A DNA stretch of 64,000 nucleotides, taken from assembly GCF_001984175.1 (NCBI RefSeq), contig NZ_MTQP01000051.1, positions 90,982 through 154,981 on the forward strand, read 5' to 3'. How positions within the stretch are numbered: position 1 is the stretch's first letter; each line of letters starts with the position of its first letter. A program made the position numbers and the translations under genes. Of the stretch, positions 17,817 to 26,538 are shown in pieces. The DNA is from Saccharothrix sp. ALI-22-I (GTDB taxonomy: Bacteria > Actinomycetota > Actinomycetes > Mycobacteriales > Pseudonocardiaceae). The notes under the pieces were generated by a model. It worked only from the letters and a program-made list of their open reading frames with translations, ran no database searches and was not told the origin of the DNA.

Positions 17817-18551
17817 TCACGGGTGATGTGGTCGTTGGAACAGCGCCGTGAGGAGGAACGGCACGCCGAACAGGTCGGCGTCGGGTGGTTGTTCGATCAT
17901 GTGGCGTAGTTCGATCTCGGTGTAGCCGTCGAAGAGGTGGCGCAGTTCGTCCGGTGTGTAGGCCAGCCCGCCGTGCAGGCTGCCGTCCCGGTACAGCTGC
18001 AGGTCGGGTGTCCGGGAGCCGTCCGCGCCCGCCGCGAAGCAGACCAGCCCGAAGTGGCCGCCGGGTGTCGTGTACCGCTCAAGCAGCGCCAGGTAGCTGA
18101 TCCTGCGGTGTGGCGGGAGGTGGTGCAGGCAGCCCGAGTCGTAGACCAGGTCGTAGCTGTCGTGGGGGAGGTCGACGGCGAAGATGTCGGCGCAGTGGAA
18201 TCGGATGTCCGCACCGGCTTGGGCGGCGCGTTCCCGTGCCCACGCCACTGCTGTGGACGAGATGTCCACCGCGTCCACCGTGAACCCGGCGGCGGCGAGT
18301 CGCAGGGCGTTGCGTCCCGGCCCGCACCCCAGTTCGAGGGCGCGGCCGCCGCGGAGCAGATCCTGGTTCAGCCAAGACTCCAGGTTCTCGTCCGCACCAG
18401 GGACGAAGAAGGGGATCGGGCGGTCGCGGTCGGCGTAGAACCGGTCCCACCACTGTGCGGGGTCGGCTGTTCCGGTCGACTCGCTGTCATCGACGAACAG
18501 TCGGTCCAGCAAGCGAAGCAGGTCGTCCAGCGACCGGATCTCACGGTTCAT
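17817..18551 (-). CDS. SAM-dependent methyltransferase (class I, TehB-like)
   Basis: The protein has 244 residues. Motif I ALELGCGPGRNALRLA (about residues 80-95), the acidic loop VDAVDISSTAV and the post-motif region FHCADIFAVDLPHDSYDLVYDSGCLHHLP identify a class I methyltransferase fold. The GCLHHLPPHRR segment is seen in TehB/thiopurine-type small-molecule methyltransferases. The start at 18551 is chosen because GGGGAG lies just upstream and MNREIRSLDDLLRLLD gives a compact N terminus. It is convergent with the gene at 16986 and separate from the biosynthetic cluster 5 kb away, so a role in that cluster is not supported. Confidence 0.87.
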   Translation of the reverse strand: MNREIRSLDDLLRLLDRLFVDDSESTGTADPAQWWDRFYADRDRPIPFFVPGADENLESWLNQDLLRGGRALELGCGPGRNALRLAAAGFTVDAVDISSTAVAWARERAAQAGADIRFHCADIFAVDLPHDSYDLVYDSGCLHHLPPHRRISYLALLERYTTPGGHFGLVCFAAGADGSRTPDLQLYRDGSLHGGLAYTPDELRHLFDGYTEIELRHMIEQPPDADLFGVPFLLTALFQRPHHP

Positions 18552-18667
18552 CGGCTCCCCCAGGTCGAATCCAGGCGAGTCTAGCGAGTGCGGCGCCGGA
18601 TTCCCGGTTCGGCGGGCATCGCGAGCCACCCGAACAAGATCACCCCTAATGGAGTCGGCCGCCGCCG

Positions 18668-19363
18668 CTACGTCTGATCGAGCAGGGTGAGGTAGGCGTC
18701 GAGTTGGGCCGCGCCGGCGAGAAGGTCGCGGCTGCGCGTGGTCAGCCGGTCCTGCCAGGAGTCGAGGAAGGCGCTCAACGCGTCCGCCCCGCCCGCCTCG
18801 CGCAGCGACTCGACGAACTGCGCGACCTGGCGCAGCAGGTACCCACCTCGGCGCAACTGCCGCGCGATCTCGGCGTCGCGCACACAGTCCGGTCCGTATT
18901 CGCGGTAACCCGTTGCGCGGTCGCGTTCGGGGCGCAGGATGCCCTCGGTTTCCCAGGTGCGCAGCGTCGCCGGGTGCACGCCGAGCCGACGCGCGAGTTC
19001 ACCCACGGTCAGCGGTCGACCGTTGACCGGCCCGGGTGTCGTGGCGGACAGGCTGCCAAGGGCCGTCGCGACCTCGGTGCGGGTGCCGCGTTCGGCGAGC
19101 AGCGCGACGTGCGCGGCGTCGATGAGCCGGTAGGCGGACTCGGTGTCGCCCTGGTTCGTCGCACGCATGATCTCCACCGCCTGCTGGTGCCCGTGGCCAC
19201 GGCGCAACGCGAGGAAGGCGCGCAGGGCCTGCGCGTGCAGGGGCGTGTAACGCCGGTAGCCGGTCTCGCTGCGCTCGGTCGGCGGGAGGACGCCGGCGTC
19301 GTCGTAGTTGCGGATCGCCTGTGCGGACAACCCGTGTTCCCGGGCCAGGTCGATGGGTCGCAG
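18668..19363 (-). CDS. MerR-family regulator with two HTH domains, probable CTG start
   Basis: The 231-residue protein has two MerR-type helix-turn-helix regions: LSAQAIRNYDDAGVLPPTER with ETGYRRYTP near the N terminus, and LTVGELARRLGVHPATLRTWE with ATGYREYGP at about residues 117-160. The usual starts fail: a TTG at 19330 would cut off the first helix and no ATG or GTG lies in frame. The CTG at 19361-19363 has a perfect GGAGG (complement of 19370-19374) exactly 6 nt before it and yields RPIDLAREHGLSAQAIRNY, the complete domain. It is divergent from the erythromycin-esterase-type gene, which it probably regulates. Confidence 0.85.
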   Translation of the reverse strand: MRPIDLAREHGLSAQAIRNYDDAGVLPPTERSETGYRRYTPLHAQALRAFLALRRGHGHQQAVEIMRATNQGDTESAYRLIDAAHVALLAERGTRTEVATALGSLSATTPGPVNGRPLTVGELARRLGVHPATLRTWETEGILRPERDRATGYREYGPDCVRDAEIARQLRRGGYLLRQVAQFVESLREAGGADALSAFLDSWQDRLTTRSRDLLAGAAQLDAYLTLLDQT

Positions 19364-19376
19364 CGTGCACCTCCGA

Positions 19377-19449
19377 TTGAGGCTTCAACCCTATCGGACC
19401 GAGGTAGAAGCCGCAGAAGCTTCAACCGATTCTTCAACGATAGCGTTGA
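19377..19449. promoter_or_regulatory. Operator region between merR and the esterase gene
   Basis: Three CTTCAAC direct repeats lie at 19383-19389, 19420-19426 and 19432-19438; the first sits in TTGAGGCTTCAA and the second overlaps the palindrome GAAGCTTC (19416-19423). A perfect inverted repeat TCAACG-ATAG-CGTTGA (19434-19449) follows, 27 bp before the esterase start. These are likely sites for the adjacent MerR protein. Confidence 0.6.
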
Positions 19450-19476
19450 GGGCAGTTCCTTTCGGAAGGGGTGTTC

Positions 19477-20694
19477 ATGTCCACTGCCACACCACTGCGC
19501 GGGATCGGCCGCCAACTCGACGACCAGGCAAGCCTGGGCCGTGCCGTCGACGAGCTGCTCGCCGCGCGGACCGAGCCGCCGACCCTGCTCGCCCTCGGCG
19601 AGCCGACTCACGGGATCAAGGCGTTCCCGTTGCTGCGCAACGAACTCCTCGGTCACCTCGTCGAACGCGGGTACCGGTCGGTCGTGCTGGAGACCGATGT
19701 CTTTGCCGCGTCCGTTGTCGACGACTACGTGGCCGGGGGAACGGGGGATGTCGACGCGGTGCTCGCGACCGGGTTCAGCCACGGGTTCGGCGCCGTGCCG
19801 GGCAACCGTGAACTCGTCGAATGGCTCCGCGCGCACAACGCCGGCCGTGCGCCGCAGGACCGGGTCCGCTTCCACGGCTTCGACGCGCCGGTGGAGTCCT
19901 CCGGTGCGCCGAGCCCGCGACACGCACTGTCCTCGGTCAACGACTACCTGCCCGTCGCGCTGCGGCCAGAGTCGGTCCGCGACCTCGACGCGCTGCTCGG
20001 CGAGGACGCGGACTGGACGAACCAGGCGGCCATGTTCGACCCGGCAGCGTCCATCGGCGACTCCGACCGTGCTCGCGCCCTGCGCATCATCGCCGACGAC
20101 CTAGCCAGCACGTTGCGCCGCGCGGCACCCGTCCTGCGCCCCGCCGACCCGACCGACTACGCCCACGCCGTCGCGCACGCGCGCACCGCCCAGGGCCTGC
20201 TGCGCTATCACGCGGCCATGGCCCGCTCCGCACCCGATCGCATCGCGACCCTGCTCAGCCTGCGCGCCGAGATGATGGCCGAGAACCTGCTCGCGATCGT
20301 CGCCCAGGAGCAGCGACGCGGGCCAAGCCTGGTGTTCGCGCACAACGTGCACCTCCAGCGTGCGCAGTCCCACATGCCGGTCGGCGAGAACGACGTGAGC
20401 TGGGCGAGCGCTGGTGCGCTCGTCGGGCTCGCCCTCGGCGAGCGTTATGTGTTCCTGGCAACCGACGCCAACCCCCACAGCGCCCCGGGCACCCTCCAAG
20501 GCGTGTTGGCCGAGGCAACCACCCGCCGCGCCCTGTTCCCGACACAGGCCCTGCGCGCCGCGCTCCCCCCGTCGATCGGCACGGGCGAACCGATCGTGCG
20601 CGGCCACCTCCCGCTGAACCCGGCGGAGTTGGACGGCACCGACGCAGTCATCTTCATCGCCGATACCGACGGGAAGCGGCATCAGTACTGGTAA
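19477..20694 (+). CDS. Erythromycin esterase family protein
   Basis: The 405-residue protein matches the Ere/succinoglycan-biosynthesis hydrolase family. It has the conserved GEPTHG motif (about residue 41, with Glu and catalytic His), VLETD, the RFHGFDAP segment and FAHNVHLQR, which supplies a second conserved His. Some members hydrolyse the lactone of 14-membered macrolides; many actinomycete members have unknown natural substrates. The ATG at 19477 follows GGAAGGGG. It is divergent from a double-HTH MerR gene with repeated elements between them, so inducible expression is likely. Macrolide resistance cannot be claimed from sequence alone. Confidence 0.88.
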   Translation: MSTATPLRGIGRQLDDQASLGRAVDELLAARTEPPTLLALGEPTHGIKAFPLLRNELLGHLVERGYRSVVLETDVFAASVVDDYVAGGTGDVDAVLATGFSHGFGAVPGNRELVEWLRAHNAGRAPQDRVRFHGFDAPVESSGAPSPRHALSSVNDYLPVALRPESVRDLDALLGEDADWTNQAAMFDPAASIGDSDRARALRIIADDLASTLRRAAPVLRPADPTDYAHAVAHARTAQGLLRYHAAMARSAPDRIATLLSLRAEMMAENLLAIVAQEQRRGPSLVFAHNVHLQRAQSHMPVGENDVSWASAGALVGLALGERYVFLATDANPHSAPGTLQGVLAEATTRRALFPTQALRAALPPSIGTGEPIVRGHLPLNPAELDGTDAVIFIADTDGKRHQYW

Positions 20695-20786
20695 CGGCAC
20701 TCGATGCGGAGGCAATGGGCAACGTGTAAACCTGCGGTAGGCCATCGCATGGGGCCGGCATGAAATAGCCATGGACGTGAAGCGGT

Positions 20787-21611
20787 TTGTCGCGCCCGCG
20801 GCAGCTACGAGATCGCGGGCGCGGTGGGCCGGTCGAGACAATGTATGACGCCCATCAGATCGCGGCACTGGCGTTCCCCAGCTTCCGGTCCGGACGGTCC
20901 GGCTACCGGTGGTTCCGTCACGCTGGCGGGGTGAACCCGCGACTGTCCACAACGGTCTCCGGCCGCTACCTGTCGTTCGTCGAGCGCGAGGACATCGCGC
21001 TGCTGCGCGCCCAGGGCCTCGGCGTGCGCGCGATCGCCCGGCGGCTCGGCCGGAACGCCTCGACGATCTCGCGGGAACTGCGCCGCAACGCCTCGACGCG
21101 GACCTACGACCTGGAGTACAAGGCGTCGACGGCACAGTGGCATTCCGAACGGCGTGCCAGGCGCCCCAAGGTCGCCAGACTCGTCGCCGACGGGCGGCTG
21201 CGCGACTACGTCCAGCGGCGCTTGTCCGGTGAGGTCCGTGACGCCGACGGCGCCGTGCGCGGTCCCGACGGTCCGACGTGGAAGGGCCGCAACAAGCCGC
21301 ATCGCGGTGACCGGGCCTGGGTCCAGGCGTGGAGCCCCGAGCAGATCGTGAAGCGACTTCCGGTCGACTTCCCGGATGATGAGTCCATGCGGATCAGCCA
21401 CGAGGCGATCTACCAAGCCCTCTAAGTCGAAGGTCGCGGCGCTCTCAAACGCGAGCTCGTCGCCTGCCTGCGCACAGGACGGGCTCTGCGGGTCCCACGC
21501 GCCAGGTCGAGGCAGAAGGCATGGGCACACGTCACCCCGGATGTCCTGATCACCGAGCGGCCGGCCGAGGCCGACGACCGCGCCGTGCCCGGACACTGGG
21601 AAGGCGACCTC
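20787..21611 (+). pseudogene. IS30-family transposase, broken by a stop codon and an intron
   Basis: The reading frame gives an IS30-type N terminus (GYRWFRHAGGV, SGRYLSFVEREDIALLRAQG, then VRAIARRLGRNASTISRELR, the HTH) and continues to SHEAIYQAL. A TAA stop (21423-21425) then interrupts it where relatives have Tyr. The same frame resumes VEGRGALKRELVACLRTGRA and runs to VPGHWEGDL at 21611, just before the catalytic core. There it is cut by the 5' end of a group II intron. An ATG at 20771 in another frame opens MDVKRFVAPAAATRSRARW, which might be the original N terminus and imply an extra frameshift. The gene is inactive. Confidence 0.88.
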
Positions 21612-22504
21612 GTGCGCCACGAGGCGCTGTGTTTTCGAGCGGAGGTGAAAGACCTACGCCGTTGTGCTGTCGCAGCAGCATAACGAAGCTGAGGGCAGCC
21701 TGATCCGGGAATCGCCGGAGAGGGCGGAAAGCGGCTCTGACAACGCCGGGACGGGCCAGCACTGCCGAATGGTTCGGGTCCGGCAAGCGAGACGGGAAGG
21801 TGTACGAGAGGAACCGGTGTTGTCACATCCCTTAAGTCTCCCGCCAGCTCCAATTCGGTGGATATGGGCTGGATCGCGGTGCACACCCGGTCACGTGTTC
21901 GTGGTGGCCGGGGAACTCTTGGGCTGGTTCAGGTCGCCGGTTCGGGAGGTCACGGTGAAAGTCTGCGGCGTAACCGTGACGATGCCGCGGGGATATAGCC
22001 GGGCACCTCGCCCGACAATCGAAACACAGTGAACGTGGGAACCACTTCGGATCTCCGTATCGACCGCTTGTTGTCGCGGTGGATGCGGATAGGCGCGATG
22101 TCCGCTGACGATCCGAGGGTGGGGCGGAGGACTCGTAGTAGTCCGAGGACGGGAAAGCCGTCCACATGGCGAAGGGGTCCAGCGGATTCATGTTGGCGAG
22201 GGACTGTGATGGGCGGAGACACCATTGAATAGTGGTGAGCCGTGGCCGGACGCCGATTCGGCATGGTTTCGGGCACGTCGGATGCAGACCAAACTGCACC
22301 AGTGGGCGGTCAGCGATGCTGGTCGCCGGTTTGACGACCTGTTCAACCTCGTGTGTCACCCTGATTTCCTCGCTGTGGCATGGGGAAGGGTGTCGGGGAC
22401 CAAGGGCGCGCGCACTCCTGGGGTGGACCGGGTAGCTCCATGGTTCATTTCCGAACCGGCGGAGGTCGCCGCATTTCTGGGTCTCCTGAAAGCTGTCAAA
22501 CGCA
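21612..22504 (+). mobile_element. Group II intron, 3'-truncated, inserted in the IS30 transposase
   Basis: The intron begins GTGCG at 21612, the standard group II 5' end, immediately after the codon for Leu in the IS30 GDL motif. The 600-bp RNA portion contains stretches typical of bacterial group II introns, including GGACTCGTAGTAGTCCGAGG (near 22130), GGGAAAGCCG and ACATGGCGAAGGGG, followed by the start of an intron-encoded reverse transcriptase. The element ends abruptly near 22504, lacking most of the reverse transcriptase and all of domains V and VI. It therefore cannot splice or move. Confidence 0.85.
22225..22504 (+). pseudogene. Group II intron reverse transcriptase/maturase, N-terminal fragment
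   Basis: From a TTG at 22225 the frame encodes about 93 intron-derived residues: RRMQTKLHQWAVSDAGRRFD, then DLFNLVCHPDFLAVAWGRVS and GTKGARTPGVDRV. This is the conserved N-terminal region (RT0/RT1) of actinomycete group II intron reverse transcriptases. After FLGLLKAVK the sequence stops matching and the frame runs through unrelated DNA to a stop at 22572. The catalytic YADD-type motif, maturase domain and nuclease are all missing. Confidence 0.82.
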
Positions 22505-22929
22505 TCGGTTATGCCCGCGTTCAACGGCATGTCGACTTCGTCCACAGGCTGGACCAGCAGGGGCGCGGGTAACACCGCGGACTCCACCTTCTCCAGGGCG
22601 AGGGTCAGACGCAGCTGTTCGGCGAGCGTCTGACCCAAACGCCGCGTCACGTAGTTCTCGATCTGCGCCAACGCGTTTGGCCGGTTGCGCGGGTGGTCGT
22701 AGGCGCGTACGGACTCACTGGAGCGCCGGAACTCCAGCACGCCCAACGCGGTCAGGACAACCAGCCCCATCCCCACCGCCGGCCACGCCCACGGCTCGAA
22801 GCCCGCCAGCGGACCGGGCAGCGACCCGCCGGTACCGATGTTGATCGCAGCAGGCACCAACACCGCGCCGAACACCACGGCCACGCCGATGAGCATGACT
22901 CGAGCCGTCGGAATCCGGCCGTCCGCCAC
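22505..22929 (-). pseudogene. Membrane-anchored STAND NTPase-like gene, N-terminal fragment
   Basis: From a GTG at 22929 (GGGGG lies 7-11 nt upstream) the minus strand encodes about 142 residues. Two hydrophobic segments (VMLIGVAVVFGAVLVPAAIN and WAWPAVGMGLVVLTALGVLE) precede AQIENYVTRRLGQTLAEQLR and LALEKVESAVLPAPLLVQP. This arrangement is typical of the lead-in of membrane-tethered NACHT-type NTPases in actinomycetes, which continue to a P-loop. Here the match ends at MPLNAGITDAF, where the reverse complement of the group II intron begins. The NTPase part is gone, so the gene is dead. The family assignment is moderate. Confidence 0.6.
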
Positions 22930-23033
22930 ACCACGCCCCCTGTCGTCACCTCCACCCTAAGTCATGCGAATCCCTTACGTACGGCCGCAAAACTGCGGTC
23001 ACACCAGCGGAAGATGGCACACGTGATTCCCCA

Positions 23034-23207
23034 GTGAACGCCGGCAGCGAAGGTGTTTCGGGACCGGCCCACCGCGGCGTCGCCGGACTCGAAGCCGACG
23101 TCGACGCCTGGAACGACGATCCCAAGCCCTTCGTCCGGACCAGGACCGCCGACGAGATCCTCGACAACCTCGCCCGGTACCGCCGACGAATCAACGACTC
23201 AGGACGC
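23034..23207 (+). pseudogene. IS630-family transposase, C-terminal remnant
   Basis: The frame encodes GLEADVDAWNDDPKPFVRTR, then TADEILDNLARYRRRINDSG. This closely resembles the C terminus of IS630-type transposases (WNDDPKPFVWTKTADEIL...RINDSGH). The upstream 90% of the transposase, including its DDE residues, is absent, and the usual terminal His-stop is replaced by read-through. It lies directly before the stop codon of the first exporter gene and marks the left edge of the biosynthetic cluster. Confidence 0.8.
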
Positions 23208-23222
23208 TGGACCGCTAGACCG

Positions 23223-24371
23223 CTAGACCGCCTCCAGCGCTCGCCGCTGGAACACCGCCAGCGCCACGCCCAGCACGACCACCGCCATGCCCGTCAGCAC
23301 CGCCACCTCGACCAGCACCGAACCCAGCCCCGCCGACGGTCGGGACAGCGCCAGCAGCGCGTCCATCGCCCACGAGTGCGGGAACAGGTAGCCGATCGTG
23401 TTCAGCGGTTCGCCGGCCACTTCGCGTGGCCACAGGCAGCCGCCCAGCATGCCCAGCACGATGCCCACCGGCGGACCGATGGCGGGCGCCTGCTGGGGTG
23501 AGCGGACCAGGGCGCCGACCAGCATCGCGGCGCCCGTGGCGATCAGGCAGAACAACCCCACGACCACCGCCACGCCCAGCGGGTCGCCCCACCTCACGTC
23601 GAACAGGAACCGGCTCACCACGATGATCAGCAAGGACTGCGCGAGCGCCACCGCGAACCGGCTCAACGCCTCGCCCAGCAGCACCCGGCTCCGCCGCACC
23701 GGGGCGGCCAGCGAGCGGCGGACCATGCCGATGCGGCGGCTCTCCACCAGCGCGGCGGCGACGGCCATCGAGTTGACGAAGGTGAACAGCAGCAGGTTCG
23801 CGGGCGCGGTGTAGGCGAAGCCGGTCGGCTCGGCGGACTCCCCGCGACCCGACGAGGTGGTGGTGACCGCCACCGCCTCCTCTTGCGCCTTGCGGACGTA
23901 CGTGTCGGCCTGCTCCGGTGACGCGCCCGCCGCCCACGCGGCGCGGGTCGCCTCCAGCACCGCCGACACCTTGCCGACCGCCACGTCGATCTCGCTGCGC
24001 GCGGCCATGCCGCTGCCGCTGGTCTGGTTCATGACCAGGTCGAGGCTGGTGTCCCCCGGTGTCACGACCAGTCCCGCCGCCAGCTCGCCCTGGCGGACAC
24101 CGTCGCGGACCTCCTCCTCGGACTCAACGCGCCGGACGTCCAGTGCCTCGGCGGACTCCAGCTCGGCGAGCACGGCGGCGGACACCGGGTCCGAGGTGTC
24201 GGCCACCACGGCCACCGGCAGCTTCGCGTCCGCCGAGCCGCCGCCCAGGGCCATGCCGACGAACACGATCGTCACGAACGGCATGACGACGATGAAGAAC
24301 ATGCCGACCTTGTCGCGCAGCTGGCGCTTCAGGTTGGCCAGCACCAGCGCGGTGACCGGGCGGGGCCTCAT
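23223..24371 (-). CDS. ABC-2 type transporter permease (second subunit)
   Basis: The protein has 382 residues. One N-terminal membrane helix (VGMFFIVVMPFVTIVFVGMA) is followed by an external loop of about 170 residues and then five C-terminal helices (for example NLLLFTFVNSMAVAAALVES and GPPVGIVLGMLGGCLW). This is the ABC-2/YhgE-like export permease topology. Its start (24371) overlaps the stop of the upstream permease (ATGA), so they form a pair. With the ATPase at 25587 they make a drug-exporter-type complex. It is the last gene of the biosynthetic operon and is likely to export or give self-protection against the product. Confidence 0.9.
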   Translation of the reverse strand: MRPRPVTALVLANLKRQLRDKVGMFFIVVMPFVTIVFVGMALGGGSADAKLPVAVVADTSDPVSAAVLAELESAEALDVRRVESEEEVRDGVRQGELAAGLVVTPGDTSLDLVMNQTSGSGMAARSEIDVAVGKVSAVLEATRAAWAAGASPEQADTYVRKAQEEAVAVTTTSSGRGESAEPTGFAYTAPANLLLFTFVNSMAVAAALVESRRIGMVRRSLAAPVRRSRVLLGEALSRFAVALAQSLLIIVVSRFLFDVRWGDPLGVAVVVGLFCLIATGAAMLVGALVRSPQQAPAIGPPVGIVLGMLGGCLWPREVAGEPLNTIGYLFPHSWAMDALLALSRPSAGLGSVLVEVAVLTGMAVVVLGVALAVFQRRALEAV

Positions 24372-25561
24372 GCGAACCTCCCCTTGCGGAAGCGCAGGAA
24401 CGCCAGCGCGCCCGCGACGACGCCGATGCCGGTGACCACGGCGACCGGCACGAGCACGGCGGACGGCCCGGCGCCGGTGCCCGCCAGCTCCGACAGACCC
24501 GCCGACATCCACCCGTTGGGGGTGACCAGGGATACGTCCCGGAGCCAGTCGGGCAGGTTGTAGACGGGCACGATGCTGCCGCCCAGGAACGCGAACACGA
24601 ACGCCACGCCGAGCGTGTAGCCGTCGGCCTGCGCGTCGGTCCGCGCGCGGCTGGCCACCAGCATCACGATCGCGGTGGCCGCGAACGCGTGCGCCAGCAC
24701 CAGCAGGAACACCCCGCGCGGGTCGCCCCAGCTCACGCCGAAGATCAGCACGGAGGACAGCCAGGTCGCGCACATGCTGACCAGCACCAGCCCGAACCCG
24801 ACGGCGCTCTTGCCGACCAGGGCCGTCCACAGCGGCACCGGAGCGGCGCGCATCCGGTCGAGCGTGCCGTTCTGCCGCTCGGTGAGCAGGCTGCGGGCCG
24901 AGGTGCCGACCACGAAGAACGCGAACATCACCGCCATGCCCGAGCCGTAGTGCACGGCCAGGTCCACCGGCCCGCCGGCGACCGGGTCGCCCGCCAGCGA
25001 CAGCGTCGGCCCGGCCGCGCCGTTCTCCTCGACGAACAGCTGCACCCGGTCGGCCGGCACGCCCGCGTCCAGCGAGGCCCGCACGGCCAGGGTCCTGGCC
25101 TCGACCAGCGCCGAGATCCGGTCGACCATGCTGCGCGCCACGACACCCGCCAGCGGCGACTCGGGCGATTCGAGCACGGCCACCTGCCCGCCGCGGCCCG
25201 CGCGGACGCCGTCGCTGAACCCGGCCGGGAACACCAGGGCCGCACCGGACTCACCGCTGTCGACCGCGGTGCGCGCCGCGCCTTCGTCCGGGTACTGCCG
25301 GAAGGTCAGCACGCCCTTCAGCTCGTCGGTGTTCAGCGCCTCGCGCTGCACGCTGGCGGGGAACTCGCCGCCGTCGAGGTCCACCACCCCGATGGTCGCC
25401 TTGAGCGGAGGGTCGCCGTCACCGCCCAGCGCCAGCCCGAACAGGGTGGCGAGCAGGATCGGCGCGACGAGCGCGATCAGTGGCGCGGTGCCGTCCCGCA
25501 GCCGCGACCGCAGCTCGTGGCCGCCCACGACCAGCAGGGCACGCACAGTGCTCTTCCCCAA
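24368..25561 (-). CDS. ABC-2 type transporter permease (first subunit)
   Basis: The protein has 397 residues with the same topology as its neighbour: an N-terminal helix (APLIALVAPILLATLFGLAL), a large extracytoplasmic region, then helices around GMAVMFAFFVVGTSARSLLT, FGLVLVSMCATWLSSVLIFG and VLVPVAVVTGIGVVAGALAF. LTERQNGTLDRMRAAPV is the conserved ABC-2 coupling segment. It starts 25 bp after the ATPase gene and overlaps the next permease by 4 bp. The two non-identical permeases probably form a heterodimer exporting the cluster's polyketide glycoside. The substrate is inferred from context. Confidence 0.9.
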   Translation of the reverse strand: MGKSTVRALLVVGGHELRSRLRDGTAPLIALVAPILLATLFGLALGGDGDPPLKATIGVVDLDGGEFPASVQREALNTDELKGVLTFRQYPDEGAARTAVDSGESGAALVFPAGFSDGVRAGRGGQVAVLESPESPLAGVVARSMVDRISALVEARTLAVRASLDAGVPADRVQLFVEENGAAGPTLSLAGDPVAGGPVDLAVHYGSGMAVMFAFFVVGTSARSLLTERQNGTLDRMRAAPVPLWTALVGKSAVGFGLVLVSMCATWLSSVLIFGVSWGDPRGVFLLVLAHAFAATAIVMLVASRARTDAQADGYTLGVAFVFAFLGGSIVPVYNLPDWLRDVSLVTPNGWMSAGLSELAGTGAGPSAVLVPVAVVTGIGVVAGALAFLRFRKGRFA

Positions 25562-25586
25562 CGTCTCGCTCCTCGCTCGGCCCGCG

Positions 25587-26525
25587 TCAGTCGCGCAGGG
25601 TGCTGCCGGTCAGGTGCAGGAACGCCGCCTCCAGGTCGGGCTCGACGACCTCGACACCGGTCACCGCCCCCGCCTCGGCCACGGCGGACAGCAGCCCGGG
25701 CAGCAGGTGCCGACCGCCGACCACCAGCAGGCGCAGCGACGACGACCCGGTGACCGCGACCTCGGACACGCCCTCCACGGCCCGCAGCTTCTCCGCCGCC
25801 GCGTTGACGTCGCCGTCCAGCACCAGCTCCACGCGGTCCGTGCCGCCCAGTTCGGCGACCAACTCACGCTTGGTGCCGTCGGCGACCACGCGGCCCCGGT
25901 CCATGATCCCGACGCGCGTGCACACCCGCTCCACTTCCTCCATGTAGTGGGAGGTGTAGAGCAGGCTCATGCCCTCGGCGACCAGCGCCTCCACCCGGTC
26001 CAGGATGGCGACGCGGCTCTGCGGGTCGACGCCGACCGTGGGCTCGTCGAGGATGAGCAGCCTCGGCCGGTGCAGCAGGGCGACGGCGATGTTGGTGCGC
26101 CGCTTCATGCCGCCGGAGTAGGTGTCCACCTTGTCGTCGCCGCGGTCGGACAGGCCGACCATGTCCAGCACCTCGCTGATGCGCGCGGTCAGCGCGCGCC
26201 GCGGCAGGCCGTGCAGCCGGCCGAAGTAGCGCAGGTTCTCCCGGGCGGTCAGGTCGGGGTACAGCGCGATCTCCTGCGGCACGTACCCGACCAGCCGCTT
26301 GGCCGCCACGGGGTCCTCCGCGACGTCGATGCCACCGACGCGCACCGAGCCCGTGTCCGGGCGCAGCAACCCGACGAGCATGGAGATGGTCGTGGTCTTG
26401 CCGGCCCCGTTGGGACCGAGCAACCCGTACGCCTCCCCCTCGTCGATGTGGAAGCCGACCCGGTCCACCACGGTCTTGTCGCCGTAGCGCTTGACCAGGT
26501 CCTCGCACACCAGCGCAGGCGTCAT
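25587..26525 (-). CDS. ABC transporter ATP-binding protein (DrrA-like)
   Basis: The 312-residue protein is a complete nucleotide-binding subunit: Walker [11 protein letters not shown] (about 38-47), Q-loop in [20 protein letters not shown], signature YSGGMKRR, Walker [13 protein letters not shown] and switch His in [11 protein letters not shown]. The C-terminal 90-residue extension is as in DrrA-type exporters. It is followed by the two ABC-2 permeases. DrrA-type ATPases power efflux of antibiotics from producers, so self-resistance is the likely job. It begins 13 bp after the beta-helix gene, in the same operon. Confidence 0.95.
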   Translation of the reverse strand: MTPALVCEDLVKRYGDKTVVDRVGFHIDEGEAYGLLGPNGAGKTTTISMLVGLLRPDTGSVRVGGIDVAEDPVAAKRLVGYVPQEIALYPDLTARENLRYFGRLHGLPRRALTARISEVLDMVGLSDRGDDKVDTYSGGMKRRTNIAVALLHRPRLLILDEPTVGVDPQSRVAILDRVEALVAEGMSLLYTSHYMEEVERVCTRVGIMDRGRVVADGTKRELVAELGGTDRVELVLDGDVNAAAEKLRAVEGVSEVAVTGSSSLRLLVVGGRHLLPGLLSAVAEAGAVTGVEVVEPDLEAAFLHLTGSTLRD

Positions 26526-26538
26526 GTCGTCCTCTCGG

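Noticed and set aside
17817..18551. N-methyltransferase for the aminosugar
   Set aside because: It lies more than 20 kb from the sugar genes, with mobile-element debris between, and its motifs are generic.
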